Notes: generated from the letters alone by a model not told the origin. Numbered from the stretch's first letter, positions 25,901 to 37,616 are shown. The stretch: 64,000 nt of DNA from Brasenia schreberi (GCA_036023115.1 JAYKKT010000076.1:7320001-7384000); one strand, 5' to 3'. Translations and numbers: made by a program.

Positions 25901-28900
25901 ATGACCTATGTTGTGGATGATTATAATTTATTTTAATTTTTATTTGTAACTTTGTAACGTTCTTATGATCTTCAATCTCTTGATGATTGTAAGTTGTAAC
26001 TTTATTGTTTATTAATTAAAATTAAATTCCAAAGGTACTATTTAGTACTCACGTTATGGTATGGATCATTGTTAATCGTATCATACGATACGGTGCGATA
26101 CGTATCGTAACCACGATATGATATGATGTGCGATACGTATCGTAACTGCGTAATACAGGTTATTGTGTCATATCACACAATACGACACGTACGATACGCC
26201 CAAGGACCCGTATAAAGGGACCTTAGCCCTGGCCGAACAAAAACCCACATTTTTGCAGGTTTATGTTGTTTTTTTAGAGTGGTTTAAGACATCTTCCGGT
26301 GGTTCTCTCCCTCGGTATTCAAGACTCCCCAAAAAGTGTTCTACGATGTTTATACAAGTCTCCTAACTCGGATTGTGGTATATTTTGAATGTTTTTCTAA
26401 ATTTTTTCTTTGTATTTGTTGTTTTTTTGGTGTTATTTACATTTTTCTTTTTTTGAATAACAAAATATAAAGTTATTAAGTGTGTGGATATGATTTTTAT
26501 TGCATTCATGAAGTGGGAGACACTCTATTTGAGAGTTATGTGAAGATTGGGGATTTATGAAGTATTTTTATTTTCAGGTTTTTTATCGAATTGAAGTGCT
26601 CAATTAAGATGACAGGAAGGGGTGTTAGAGACTCCCAATCTCGCTCTGATGATCCGGCATAGCAGTGGAGTACAACAGTTGAGGGTTTCAGATTAAAGAT
26701 CTGGATGTTTGTTTTGTGAGAAGGTGGTTAGTGGTGGAATTTCATGATTGAAGCACCATCTAGCATGGACTAGAAAAGAAGTTGCTCCTTGCACGGACAG
26801 AGTTAGAAGTTTGCCAGAAGACATTAAATGACAATGTTTTGAGATGATTGAGAGCATACAAGAGTGGAGACAACAAAAAGATAATTTAAGGATGTTTGAG
26901 GAAGATGATGATGATACTATTGGATTCACTCACAGTATTCTTTTAGATGCTAGAACGGAGATTGATAGTAGTAGTTCTCGACCACCAAACAGGGGAATAA
27001 GAGTTGCTGAAGATTTTGCAAGTGGAAGTGATAGAAGAGGAAGCTCAAGAAGGAATAAAGAAAGAGTTGCTTCTAGCATACATTCATTTTTTCCTCCTAC
27101 CACTACACTTGGTACTCAACTTGGAATTCGTGTTGTTATTGGCTTCAGAACAATTGCATGATCAGGCAGACCTTTAGTGGGTAGATGGTTTTATGATGCA
27201 TGCATTCTATTTAATGCAACAAACAATTTTAATTTTCAAGCAATGGCAGATGTAATTGCTAATATTGGTCCAGGATACAAGATGCCCTCTTTTCAGAAGT
27301 TGAGAGGAAACATATTAGATAAGACCATTATTGAAGTGCAAGAATATTGTTCAACTTTGAAAGAGTCATGGAAGGACACAAGATGCACTATCATGGCACA
27401 CGGATGGACAGATAGGTGAGGAATGACCTTGTTAAACTTTCTCATCTACTGTCCTAAAGGACTTATGTTTTTGAGATCTCTACACATGTTAGAGGAGAAG
27501 CACACTGCAAAGATCCTAAGGCAAGAGTTTGATAAGGTGGTATGGAGTTTGATAAGGTGACATGGAGTTTGATAAGGTGACATTCAAGGTTAGGCTAGTG
27601 AATGTAGTCCAATTGATTACAAATAATGCAACTAATTATAAAGCAGTTTGGAAGGAGTTAGTAGATACTTATAGGACTTTCTATTGGACACCATGCGCAA
27701 CCCATTGTTTAGATTTCATCCTTGAGGATATTGGTGAGATAGATGAGATAAAGACATCAACTGAGTGTTGCCAAGATATCACCAAATTTATCTACAACCA
27801 TGCCTTTGTATTGTGTATGATTAAGAGATATACAAATAGTGCAAAACTTCTTCGTACAATTGTAACTCAATTTGCAACTAATTTCTTATCTGTACATAGT
27901 ATTATAAGACAAAAACAAGCCTTAAAGAGAATGTTTTTCTTAGATGAGTAGCAACAATTTGCAGAGTTGCCTCAAAATGAAAGAAACAGAAAGTTGAATG
28001 AGATTTCAAAGACAATCTTCATTATTTTGGAATGCATGTGTTAGACTGTTGAGGATTACATGTCATTTAGTAAAGGTTTTAAGATTGGTTGATAGCGAGG
28101 AGAAACCATCTATGGGTTACCTTTATGAAGCCATGGATAGGGCAAAAGTACCTATTAGAAATAATTTTAATGAAAAAAAGAGAGATAATGTGCTTGTGTG
28201 GAAATTTATAGATAATAGATGGAATAAACAATTGCATCAGCCTATTCATGGAGCAATATATTATCTAAACCCAGCATTTAGGTACTCACGAAGCTTCAAA
28301 AGGGACGGTGAGCCTATGGATGCTTGTTCATTATGAGATGTTTTGTTATGGTATGGAGTGTTATATATATTTTGTTCATTATTTTTAATTTTTAATTTTT
28401 TTTATATTTTTTAATTTTTAATATAAAAAATAAAAATTTACATTGTATCGTATCATACCATATGATATGGTACGATACAGGCGTATCGATGTCTAATGCA
28501 ATATGGGCACCGATATGGTTTTTGTAACATAGCCCGTAACACAAACTTGTAAAGGACGGGCTACTAGGGCCCGTGGAACCCAAAGGATGATGGTCGTTAG
28601 CGTCTACTTGGGGATCCCCAACGGTATAATCTGCCTGGCCAACGGCTAGCCTACTGACCAGCCGTTGGCTTCCACTTCTTCCCTTCTCTCTCATTCCTCT
28701 CTTGCGGTATATTCTCCCTCCTTACTCTATAAATAGAGCCACTCTAGACAGCATTTTGACTTGTAGTTTTGATTTGTTCTTGACTTGGAATACCCATTCT
28801 AGGGTGTATTTGTATTCGACTTATTGGTTTGACACTTGATGATATGTGATTGGCCTACTTCCAAATACAAATATCAACATTTGTTTACAGGTCCACCACC

Positions 28901-31900
28901 TAGTACAACTGTAAGGCCAGAATAACAGTTAAATAGATAATAGAAAACTATATCATGGCTTTGAAAAGATAAACAATTATATCTACAAAAGTAACCAATT
29001 ATACGTGCGTACAAGTTCAAAAGTCAGGACATTTTCAACACCTGAATTCAGTGTAGATTTTCTCTATCCATCCTTAAATAGTTACATGACTAAGGGAATA
29101 CAGAAACCCTGAAACATTTTAGAGTTTAGATAATAAAAAGAATAAATGTTGCAGAAAGGTCATTAATACTCTGGACGAGCATATTTTCCCACTCTTAGCC
29201 TTTTCATCTTTTGAAATGATGCCAACACGCATCATAATATGCATAAAAAAGGGTAAGATCGAACAGGCATGCTCAAGCATAGTAACAAGGTGATACAAAG
29301 CGATCATTCCAGGACCAAAAGATCTAACCCTTTTCAAGTACTTATTGAATCTTTTTTTGTACTGCTTAACACAAATAATCAAATTAAGATCCATTAAATA
29401 CGGTAATTGTCTGAAACCAAACCTGAATCACGGAGAACCTTCGCTTCATTATCATTTTAAGAAGGATAGCAATGACCAAAACCTATAAAAGAAAGTTCAT
29501 AAAGAAAAAATGAGCTAGTGGGGACAAAGTTGGAAACATTAAGAAAGAAAGCACTAGTTTGTGAATGGCCAAAGTCAATTCTAGAATGAAGAAACTTATA
29601 CCTTCAGGTTACTAAGCATCTTCACAGTTGCAGGGTTAAAATACAGCTGCATAGGCAATTCAAGATTTAGCAATCAGGGGCAAACGATGACTTGTATGGA
29701 TCATGCAACAATTATCTACCAGATGAGACCAAACGGTCTTCTGGAATCATCAACACAATGACTGGCTTTATTTTCTGGAAGTATGATAATGAAAGAGAAG
29801 ATCTTGAAAGATTGTATTTGTAAGGGGTTCTCATACCTGCATTATAAATTTCAAATAGTTATTGATGGCATAGAGAAAGGCTGGTATAGCCAGGAGAGCA
29901 TTGCAACGAGCAGCCTGGAAGAGAACATACTATAGTTAGTAAGGGAGCACCATGTCTAGTAAAAGGCCCAACCAAACCAAAATCAAGCCTTATCGGACAC
30001 TAGGTGGGGTCAGTAGTCACTATTGTTGTCAATCATGTGTCGTATTAGCATTTTTAAATCCAAACAAGTTCATACGTTATTGTTTCCTTTGAACATTATT
30101 GAGGCTTTCCTCTGCTGCATTTAAGGTACTCATCATCCATTTTCTTCCAGTTTTTTGCTGGAGCTTCATCTAGTCATCTTTCAAGAAGGACAGACCACCT
30201 AAAGTATTTTGCCTTTCAATGGTTTCATACCAACTTTGTCTCCAATAACCTTATTGAGAGAAATGCCCCATGCATCTGCCGCAACATCTTCCTTTCTGAT
30301 ACACATCAACGGTTGATTGTCGACCCTCAACACCATAAAACATTGCAGGTGCTTTTATAAGATTTTCCTTTCAATTTGAGTGATATCTTCTTGTCACAGA
30401 GATCTCAATGCACCTTTCCATGCTGGCCAATTCGCATCTATTGTATTTGTGATGTACCCATCAATTCTTCATTTTGTTGGAACAAGACCCAAGCCTTCAA
30501 AATTAGTCTTCCAGGGAATGTGATGTGTTCCCTTTTGTTTCAGTCAAAATATCAAACTCATTCATTGAATCATATAATAATAAGAAAACCTTTCATACAC
30601 TAAAAGGAAACAAAACAAAGTGACATGCAGAAAAAAAAATCATGAAAATAGCAAATACATTCTTAGCCAGTGACAATTAATTAGCCCTGAACTACATGGA
30701 CCAATATTTAAGCTATATGAGAATAGGTTACTTCACAAGCTTAATTACTATGCAATAGATATTTGGAGTTTTGATTAGGTTAGATTGAGATCACTTCCTG
30801 CTTTCATCAAAATACATTTTCGGAGAAAGTTGAGACTAAAAAAGCAAAAAAAATGAAATTTAAAGTTTTCTCAACATATGTAATTTATTGCATTGATACT
30901 AAAGGTACTTGCATGTAGTACCGTAAGTATACAGAATCATACTTAAAACATTGACATTGCAACATAGACAAACACAATTGGACATGAAACAAGAATTCCT
31001 CTATCTTCTCTTGGATTCTCTTCAGAAATATACTGGTCTTGTAACCAGAATAAATGGTGAACAACTCAAGCAAATACTGCAACCAATGTCAAAATGTACT
31101 TGTAAGGAAGGGATATGATCAATGAAGAAAAAAGAAATGGTTCCATAGAAATAAATGGTAAAAAACAGAAAAAGGATCATAAGCATACTGACTTCCACAA
31201 AAGTTGAGATGGAAAGAAGAGGTCTCTCTCCCACTTTCTGACGCCTAGCCTGCAATAATGGCACGACTGAAGTAATGCTTATCTTATAAAATTTGTGCTT
31301 GCAAGTAACAAGAAGTCCCCGCATGTACACAGAAAGTGCTTAATATTGATATTAGCTAGAACGATGACAATAATAATAATAATGTTGTTCCTTATCATCG
31401 CATATGGTTATTGTGATAAAACCATCATAACTACTTAAGACAGTCATTGCATGCTACAAGTTTCTTCTTCTGGACATGACCTAGATGTGTCAAAGTTCTT
31501 CTACCCCATAAAAATGGGATTCAGTGCAACCACTGCAGTTTGATAAGGTTGCTAGCAAAGGATTTTCCTTTTTCTTAGAGAAAGGATTCCAAAACAGACT
31601 CGGTTATGGAGATCAGCAGGACATCCTCCAATTCAGCACTAAAATTTCTATGGTCAGATGAAGCAGATTAAGAACCAATTTATGTATTTAACCAGATCCA
31701 AACGTCAAAGATGAAGAAATGCATAGTAAATATTTCGTATGCTACATAATCCAGATGAAAATCTTGAAATTGCACCATTGATTATGCTGATAGATAAGGT
31801 TCTCTCTTGAGTCACTCTCACCCTAACGCTCAAAAGACGACAATTTATGGTCACCAACTTCAGTCATCTACTGCACATTGAACCTTGTCTAAGGAATAAA

Positions 31901-32771
31901 CCCTACTCAGTTGAGGCAGAACCAGAAAAGTGTATATGGAAGGAACAATGCATTTAAATTGCGTGAAAGATTAAATCCTCTAACTAGTACAACTGCATAT
32001 ATATGCTCTTGAGGCACATTCTGTGAAATTGTGTATAGTATACAAGCACAGCTCAAGATGATATAATGGAATGACATAAAAACAAACCTGGAACAAGAGC
32101 ATAATGATAGCGAAAAGAACTTTGGTAGCTTCTGTCAAGAAGTTCACACCGATAGGGCTAAACTGGAATTTCCCATCTACCTTGGACATAAAGACTAAAA
32201 CAGGCTGTAACAAAAAAGAAGAAGAGCTCAGAATTAAGCATGAAATAAATATATATCGTGAGTAATCACTGACAAGGAAAAAAGGGTATAAACGTTGAAC
32301 ATTAGTCACCAATATGCTCTTGCAACAACATCAACAACCTTTTTCGCGAAAAGAGCTGCTTTAAATTCACATGGAATTATTAAATTCGAAAAAAAATGGA
32401 ATTAATTAAAAACTTGTGAATATAATATTGCTGTGTTTTTAGAATTGTTGTGAAATTTCAGGCTTCTATTGTTTTAACCAGATGATAAAAGGTGCAAATT
32501 GAAGTGATCATGATATTTTCCACAACCACGGTCAGAACTACAATTTAGTTCTGTCAAATCAAAACAGGAATTATGGACTTAATATTGCAATATGAATCAC
32601 CTGTAAACCAACCAAGATGCAATCACCCACAACCAACAGAACACGAAGTGCTCGAGATTTTGATGACACGGCAATTCTGTGTCGATCATATGCCCTTGAA
32701 ATGGTCTTAGTAGTTGGAGAGTAGCCCAATTTGGAATGGCAGACACTACATTCCAACATCCCGTTTTTCAT
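13944..32771 (-). CDS. UTR6: Nucleotide-sugar transporter, UTR6 / CMP-sialate transporter-like, complete 14-exon gene
   Basis: Coding exons on the minus strand: 32601-32771, 32088-32204, 31193-31249, 29837-29914, 29602-29646, 29423-29482, 17884-18006, 17390-17467, 16260-16329, 15795-15902, 15460-15593, 15035-15111, 14100-14148, 13944-13994. They sum to 406 codons including TGA (405 aa), about the family length, with GT-AG introns and unbroken frame. The protein begins [20 protein letters not shown] and contains [139 protein letters not shown] and a PLLPT C-terminus. These are signatures of the plant UTR6-type members of the CMP-sialate/UDP-galactose transporter family, multi-span Golgi antiporters that exchange nucleotide sugar for nucleotide monophosphate. 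The exact substrate cannot be read from sequence. Intron 6 is 11,416 bp and loaded with transposons. Confidence 0.93.
15177..15418 (+). repeat. Possible solo LTR in UTR6-like intron 11
   Basis: A TGAGGGATATGG start and an ATATATCA end enclose about 240 bp. Inside are a short GA microsatellite and an AAGTATTTATAATC stretch typical of small copia LTRs. It lies between exons 11 and 12 of the transporter gene. No matching target duplication is visible, so the boundaries are uncertain. Confidence 0.4.
17981..18280 (-). repeat. 152-bp tandem duplication spanning the UTR6-like exon 7 acceptor
   Basis: The segment beginning ATAAGTAAAAG at 17981 recurs at 18133 (offset 152). Both copies contain the same acceptor context TTTTGACCAG followed by TGGGAGGCCCT, so the first part of exon 7 and its splice acceptor exist twice. 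The distal copy reads WEALTLLLI and then diverges, without the rest of the exon. Confidence 0.8.
18460..18745 (+). mobile_element. LTR-type repeat, copy 1 (intron 6 of UTR6-like gene)
   Basis: Starts TGTTAAAATGTATGTAATAG, includes GGGCCCGTAACACAAACTTG and ends shortly after a TATAAATAGAGCC box. A second direct copy begins at 22771 and is split by a hAT insertion. A purine stretch (AAGGATGGG) precedes the second copy, as a polypurine tract would before a 3' LTR. The pair may therefore be the LTRs of one element of about 4.6 kb. The 3' limit is approximate. Confidence 0.6.
18780..19015 (-). mobile_element. Copia LTR fragment plus polyprotein end, minus strand
   Basis: On the minus strand, [12 protein letters not shown] residues and the CTCAACTTGAGGGAAG sequence mark a copia 3' coding end and tract. 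An LTR-like sequence with GGTATTATTATAATAGTCC and GAGGGCCTGCCCTGCCC follows. The same LTR family appears intact at 53806-54068. Confidence 0.5.
19431..20153 (-). pseudogene. Unknown 241-codon reading frame with one internal stop
   Basis: Not recognised. One frame runs from [19 protein letters not shown] through [19 protein letters not shown] and a helical, probably coiled-coil part ([19 protein letters not shown]). A single TAA at 19716-19718 follows, then [17 protein letters not shown], a basic stretch ([17 protein letters not shown]) and a stop at 19431. It lies inside the transposon-filled intron of the transporter gene, between a copia fragment and an RTE copy. It could be a transposon-encoded protein or a captured host fragment. 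A further minus-strand frame just upstream (20146-20328) might belong to the same broken gene. Confidence 0.35.
20478..20600 (+). repeat. Short tandem duplication (unit about 73 bp), second unit split by LINE
   Basis: The string TTGCTTTTTCTACCAAC..TTATCCCACAAATGCCCTTCC occurs twice in succession. The second unit continues on the far side of the RTE insertion at 21835 with ACACAAAATCTGGAATGGA. The duplication therefore predates the LINE. Confidence 0.65.
20601..21820 (-). mobile_element. RTE LINE, 5'-truncated, with 14-bp target duplication
   Basis: CCTTTTTCAGCACA occurs at 20587-20600 and 21821-21834, exactly flanking the element. On the minus strand the reverse transcriptase reads [60 protein letters not shown] and the FADD active-site box. 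The C-terminal block [20 protein letters not shown] and [12 protein letters not shown] follows. A frameshift near 21200 and the missing endonuclease make it dead. The 3' end is a GTT-repeat tail typical of RTE. Confidence 0.92.
22771..22859 (+). mobile_element. LTR-type repeat, copy 2, left part (split by hAT)
   Basis: Matches the start of the 18460 repeat (TGTTAAAATGTATGTAATAG) and runs to GGGCCCGTAA, where the hAT element begins. The final GCCCGTAA is the hAT target duplication. Confidence 0.75.
23354..25915 (+). pseudogene. hAT transposase relic 1 (BED finger, DUF659, dimerisation domain)
   Basis: The BED-finger region reads [20 protein letters not shown]. The two cysteines are kept, but the expected histidine and last cysteine positions read Y. 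An acidic/basic linker follows, then the DUF659-like core ([57 protein letters not shown]). The C-terminal dimerisation part ([33 protein letters not shown]) and an acidic tail near 25830-25915 complete it. Stops and frameshifts interrupt it repeatedly. The family normally encodes a cut-and-paste transposase. Confidence 0.85.
26609..28336 (+). pseudogene. hAT transposase relic 2
   Basis: A second, differently diverged copy. It has an acidic stretch [14 protein letters not shown], then [87 protein letters not shown] and [20 protein letters not shown], ending with [15 protein letters not shown]. Frames switch several times, and a GGAGTTTGATAAGGTG repeat sits near 27540. It is more complete through the middle than relic 1 but lacks a visible dimerisation domain before the right end. 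Confidence 0.85.
28532..28755 (+). mobile_element. LTR-type repeat, copy 2, right part
   Basis: Resumes at GCCCGTAACACAAACTTG (target duplication) and follows the 18460 copy through GGAACCCAAAGGATGATGG to TATAAATAGAGCC. It has a small extra segment (about 28635-28670) absent from the first copy. The end is approximate. Confidence 0.7.
29964..30510 (-). mobile_element. Old diverged RTE LINE in UTR6-like intron 3
   Basis: In minus-strand order it keeps decayed versions of the 3' end (AAGCCTTATCGGACACTAGG..GGGGTCAG), the ACCTTATTGAGAGAAATG block, the CACCATAAAACATTGCAGG block and the CCCATCAATTCTTCATTTTG block seen in younger copies. Divergence and short indels are extensive. Confidence 0.6.
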
Positions 32772-33988
32772 GTTGGTCCTTCAGAATGTAGAACCACTAA
32801 AAGTTAAACAGTTAAAAGTGAAATTTCTTCACTACAACAGTAAACTATCACATTCATGTATCATACAAGAGAATTTACCCCGCATCATATCATTCAATTG
32901 GAATTGCTTATTTCACTTCAAAAGAAGTAAAAGGAAAGAAGAGAAACGAATGTGAAGCACAACAAAACCTAAGACAGACTTTAAAGACAGATATTACAAC
33001 CTTCTTAACGAAAAAGAATCAGCCCCTTTCAGAAGTCCAGTAACAAGCCAAATATGTAATGCATAACGAAATCTAAGAAAAGACTTAAAGACAGATTACA
33101 GTCTCTGGGATGAATGGGCATCAGATTTTTAGAAGTCCAGTAACAAGTCAAAGAAAAAGTAGTAGTCAATGTCATGGACATATTAAAATGTGGATGGATA
33201 AGCTTTGACATCTATCAGCCATGTCATTGAGAAACAGAAGCATAGGCCTCACCTAGTCCAAGGGGCATCATACTATTCACTTTAAATAACTTTATGCATT
33301 TGGGTTTTCTATATTTCCGATTTCTAGCACGGTTCAGATATAGTTTGATTTGCTTATATTATTTATAGAATGCTAGATACTTATCCTATCTTCTGGCTGA
33401 ACCAGGAACCAGATCCAATATGAGAAACAAGATAAAACCATAAGCGGTTGAAGCTTTTCTCATAGATAAAGCATTTTCTCCTGGCTCCCTGGTTAATGCA
33501 TTAAGTGCATTCTTAAGACCTCCACTAATATGTTCATATATAAGCCATGAAACTCGAATTAACAGTTTTCAAGTCCAACGTTTCTTACTTAACTGCAATC
33601 CTTTTCAAGATGTCCTCCAACATCTGAACAACACAACTACGTGCAAGAGAAATAGAGAAACCGCAGATAATGCAGATGCAACATTTTGAACCAAACATAA
33701 TTAAGAAAAGAAACTAGCTGCATGAGTTTGTCATTTTTATCAGAAATGTGCAGATGCAACATGAGTTTGGAAACAAGAATAAAATAAGCAACATCAACAA
33801 TGCCTAACAGAAAAACCAAACCAGGAACTAAGACGCAAAATCAGTGGGAAGCAAAAAGGCACAAAAAGAAAACAAAGGGCCTCTAGTTCAATCAATCAAC
33901 GACTCAACAAAGCATGAATAGCGAAAACACAACCTGAAGTAGAAAGGAAAAAAAAGACTACACTCCCAGTCCAAAGTAAGGTACACAC

Positions 33989-34440
33989 CTGCACTACTTG
34001 AATCAAGATCTGTCAAGAAAAACGCGAAGGCCAAAAGATCTCTCAATTGGATCCAGATCCTTCAGATCGCCCAAAAACCACAGCATTCCACCCCATCCGG
34101 ATCTCGACGCCGTCGAGAAATCACTAGATCTGCTATTGATCACCTCCTTGCAACGTTCACGTCTAAGATCTCGAAATTCCACAACAAAACAATGAAAAAG
34201 CCCAAGCAGGAACGCTGAAACGACAATTTCCACAACCAGAATAAGAAATCCACGATATTACTCGGGAACTCGAAAAAATCTCCACCGGATCCTTCCTCCC
34301 CTACCGTACGAAACCAAGCTTCTTCTTCTTCAGACAACGAGGGAGAGAGAGAGAGAGGGGAGATAACAAGTACGAGAGAGAGAGAGAGAGATGCTGAGAA
34401 AATGCTGCCTCTAGATATAATGGGATATTCATCATCCCAT
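33989..34440 (-). promoter_or_regulatory. 5'UTR exon and core promoter of the UTR6-like gene
   Basis: A donor (GCAG|GTGTGT) at 33988/33989 on the minus strand and a pyrimidine-rich acceptor at about 32797 suggest a 5'UTR intron before the ATG at 32771. Upstream are CT-repeat tracts at about 34342-34392 and a CATTATATCTAG TATA-like box at about 34410-34424. Y-patch tracts of this kind are common in plant core promoters. The start site is inferred. Confidence 0.45.
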
Positions 34441-34449
34441 CATGCTACA

Positions 34450-36850
34450 TTGTATAACCATACAATATTCTTTATTTATTTGGGTTTTGTAGCATAACCG
34501 CTTCTTAAGTGATTATTAGTCTTCCAATCAATGGTATTGATCCTATATTTGTAGTAGATTGGGATTTTTATACCTAAAACTCTCTATAACTTTCTTGAGA
34601 CAACTTTATCCGTCACCATTAAGATACCAAACTAGTGATCGATGACGACCACTATGCATTCCTAGTTTTATGGTTTTGTTATTACGTGAGTATGTATCGT
34701 ATATTTCTACTATCATGTCTTGTACTAGTGTGTCACTTATAGTCCTACCCATCTTATAGGGGGTCTACTATAGTTTCTTCATTTCTGGATCATCTATACT
34801 CCCTCGAGTTTGAGTTTTCATGCCTTCCTCTTCAACGAATCATTGTTGACACACTAGGACTTACCTTAAACATTATCCCTCCAACCTTGGCTTCATCGAT
34901 AAAGATCATTACTTGATTATAATCCAGTAACAACATTGAGAAATATTTTTTCATTCGTATTTTCACTCTCTCGATTCTAATTTCACCATCAAATTCAAAG
35001 AAGACCCCTACAAAACTAATTATGAAGAATCTTTTCTCCTCAGTTCTTATTCTATGGTGCTTCTCAATCATCTTGATTAAACCCAATCATTGTTTAGCCA
35101 TACTACCCATATTGTTTGATTTATTAATTAGGTTTTCATCAAGGCTTGCCAACTATTAGAGAACTTGAAAATCAACATCAATGACCCATATTCATACTCC
35201 TAGATTCATATCCTTGTTTTGGTGAGACCCTATAATTTTCTTCTTCATTGATAACCATGCATATAGAGATGACCAAGGTCTCCGTTGACAACTATAAATT
35301 GAGCCTCATTGATTATGGCATAGACGTGATTACTACCAATAATCCCAAATCCTTACATAGGATCACCTCTATTCATTCCTTGACCTCTTGAGTTGGTCCT
35401 TTCAATTTGTAAATTTTTCTTCTATCACAGAAAAAGGCTTCAAAATATACTTTTTCTACCAAAACTATTAGGAGCAAAACTCTACTAACAATGAGAAATT
35501 TGTTGTTCGAGTCCATTGTAATAGAGGACTTAATTGATGATATTTAAAACCCATGCGTGAAGTTGCTAGTGAGTGGCCTACATTCTCTTTCGAACCATGT
35601 AACAACCTACCTCCAGAGCATCCCCAGTAATTAGAGGGTCCTAATATTCTTCGCCCATATTGGATAGGTCTTCCTTAGTCACTTTATAGGATATCATAAC
35701 CTTCATGATTTAGCAACTCTGCATAAAGTCTCTTTCTCTTTTTCTTTTATTTTGTATGAGATTGATCATGGTTTGCACATGATACAAACTCTTTGGGATG
35801 AGATAAACCATCATTCTAAATCAAGAAAACTAATTAAAGAGGCCTTTGATACTTGCATTAAATTCCACGAACATCTTAAAGCCTGTCAAAACTTTTGAGT
35901 CATATTTCATGCTACCATTGCCTTTTGGTGCAGTTTTTAGATGGATAATAAATTTCGATGGCACTCTTAAAAGTAAAGCAGTTTCTCAATGGAACTTCTT
36001 TAAACTAATGAAGTTGTTAGTTTCATAAGGTTATAGCAATGATAAGGATAAGCCAAATAGGTATTTGTTGGTGAAAGTGCAACCCAATCATCCTAATGTA
36101 TAAGAACTTGATATAAGTTACCCCAATCGTTCTCCTATTTCATATATCACCATGTGAAGATTGGTACCAAGAGTCACAAGGATCATTATTGCAAGTGCCA
36201 TGGAATTGCATTATGGTTCTGAAAACAGAGAGAAAAGTTTGACACCAGGAGTCAAGAAATCCTCATCTCCAAGTCTATTTCAGGTCCTTGTTGCATTGTT
36301 AATTTGTTGTCAGGTTTCCTAGTAACTTTGTGATAGGTTGATTGCATCTTCTAATGTTGAGATTGCTCATCTTGAAGTCTTGAATTCTTAGTTCTTTTCC
36401 AAAATTATTCAGAGTGCAATCTTTTACTTTTTATCGTCTTGTTATAGACAATATTTGACAATTTGGTAAAGGAATCAGAGGAAGGACCTTCATTGTTTAG
36501 TGATGCCATGAGCATGTTTTCTTCTCTAAATCGTTTCATAAAAACCATCTCTAAATGAGCGCATGTGGATCACTCCATTCTGAACTAGTGATTTTATTTC
36601 ATTATTAGACCAAAAATTATATAATGGTTGTGACATATACTTATGCTTTCGTTTTCTAGCTTTTGTTTGGTTATTAGTTTAACAAAGAGGAATGTAGAAT
36701 GTGGAATTTGTTTGAACGGTAAGCCTTTTTACTGTTGATAGAATATATAGACCTAGTAGTTCAACATTTTAGTGTGCTATACCTCTTTGTGTTATTGTAA
36801 ATTCTACGGTTCCTGTAGGCCGAGGCATAATTGACTTAAGAGAGTTTCAT
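34450..36850. other. Intergenic region, decayed repeats, no gene recognised
   Basis: AT-rich sequence without a sustained reading frame. A short plus-strand frame around 35920-36000 (FGAVFRWIINFDGTLKSKA) faintly resembles the RNase H region of plant non-LTR elements. That is the only hint of origin I can see. Confidence 0.4.
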
Positions 36851-36864
36851 TTATACAATACTGA

Positions 36865-36955
36865 CACGGGGTCCCCATGGAGTGAAATGGGGTGGGGGGG
36901 GGGGGACGGGGACCATGATCCCTTCCCACCCATGGACATTCCTAGGTTAAGTGAT
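36865..36955. repeat. G/C-tract repeat with inverted ends, and adjacent TA microsatellite
   Basis: A GGGGTCCCCATGG block, a poly-G run near 36890-36905 and a CCCATGGACATTCCTAGG end look like a short inverted-repeat element. The related left end TTAGGGATGTTCACGAG is at 38198. A TA microsatellite follows at about 36970-36996. Confidence 0.45.
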
Positions 36956-36968
36956 TTATCAAGGGATC

Positions 36969-36999
<31 letters not shown>

Positions 37000-37324
37000 G
37001 CAATATTAGGATAATTTTTTGAACATGAACTAAAATGAACAAGAATATGAGTTGAAATGAGCTAAAACGTGGGCTTAAAAGAGCAAAAGGCAATTCAAAA
37101 ATGAGTTGAGACTCAGTTCATTGTGTCCAAATGCTCCTGGATGATGCACTGCTTCGGCCTCCTCTTGTAAGGAAAAAAAAGGAGTTCACAAAAGTTGTGT
37201 TAGACATCAAATGTGTTTTGTTCTCTATTGAAAAGCTTTCGCATAATTCAAAAAAAGGTTGGAGGTTGGCTTCGCTTCCCCCGAGTTTGAAGTTTAGATT
37301 GGAGTTCAACTGATCGGAGGCGGG

Positions 37325-37616
37325 TAGATATGAGCGGTTTGGAACGGGAACCGGCAGTAATGGAAACCGGAACCTGGGACCCCTCGGTTGTGGAACCACC
37401 ATCCCAGTTGGCGGGGAGTTCGACTTCCCACAAGGCGCTAGCCCTCGTGTTGCAAAAAATAATTTTTTGAACATGATGCCAGTGGTTCCGGGATGGTTCC
37501 AAAAGCATAACCGAAACTGGTCCCTAAGCAGTTCGCTTCTGATTCCAGGTTTCAACCAAATCAAAACTGCCGATTCCGGTTAGCCGTTCCGGTTAGTCGG
37601 AACCAGACATGTCTAG
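37325..37616. repeat. GAACCGG-rich inverted-repeat element
   Basis: The left end TAGATATGAGCGGTTTGGAAC and right end GGAACCAGACATGTCTA are imperfect inverted repeats. The interior is rich in GGAACC/GGTTCC. It belongs to the same family as 5190-5531 and 47222-47550. Confidence 0.6.

Larger units (their letters stand above)
22860..28531 (+). mobile_element. Composite hAT element inserted in an LTR
   Basis: The 8-bp duplication GCCCGTAA is at 22852-22859 and 28532-28539. The uninterrupted site is readable in the 18460 repeat. The imperfect terminal inverted repeat is left ATGTTATAAAAATTGTATCG against right (reverse complement) ATGTTACAAAAACCATATCG. Both ends and the middle (26060-26205) carry many overlapping TATCGTA/CGATACG motifs. 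Inside are two different transposase relics in the same orientation, so the element looks like a fusion of two related hATs. Confidence 0.85.

Noticed and set aside
36884..36906. Poly-G run as a regulatory quadruplex
   Set aside because: Single homopolymer-like tract inside a short transposon remnant; could also be sequencing-length variation.
37118..37564. 148-codon minus-strand frame as a gene
   Set aside because: It is produced by the GAACCGG-rich inverted-repeat element and shows no protein-like conservation.
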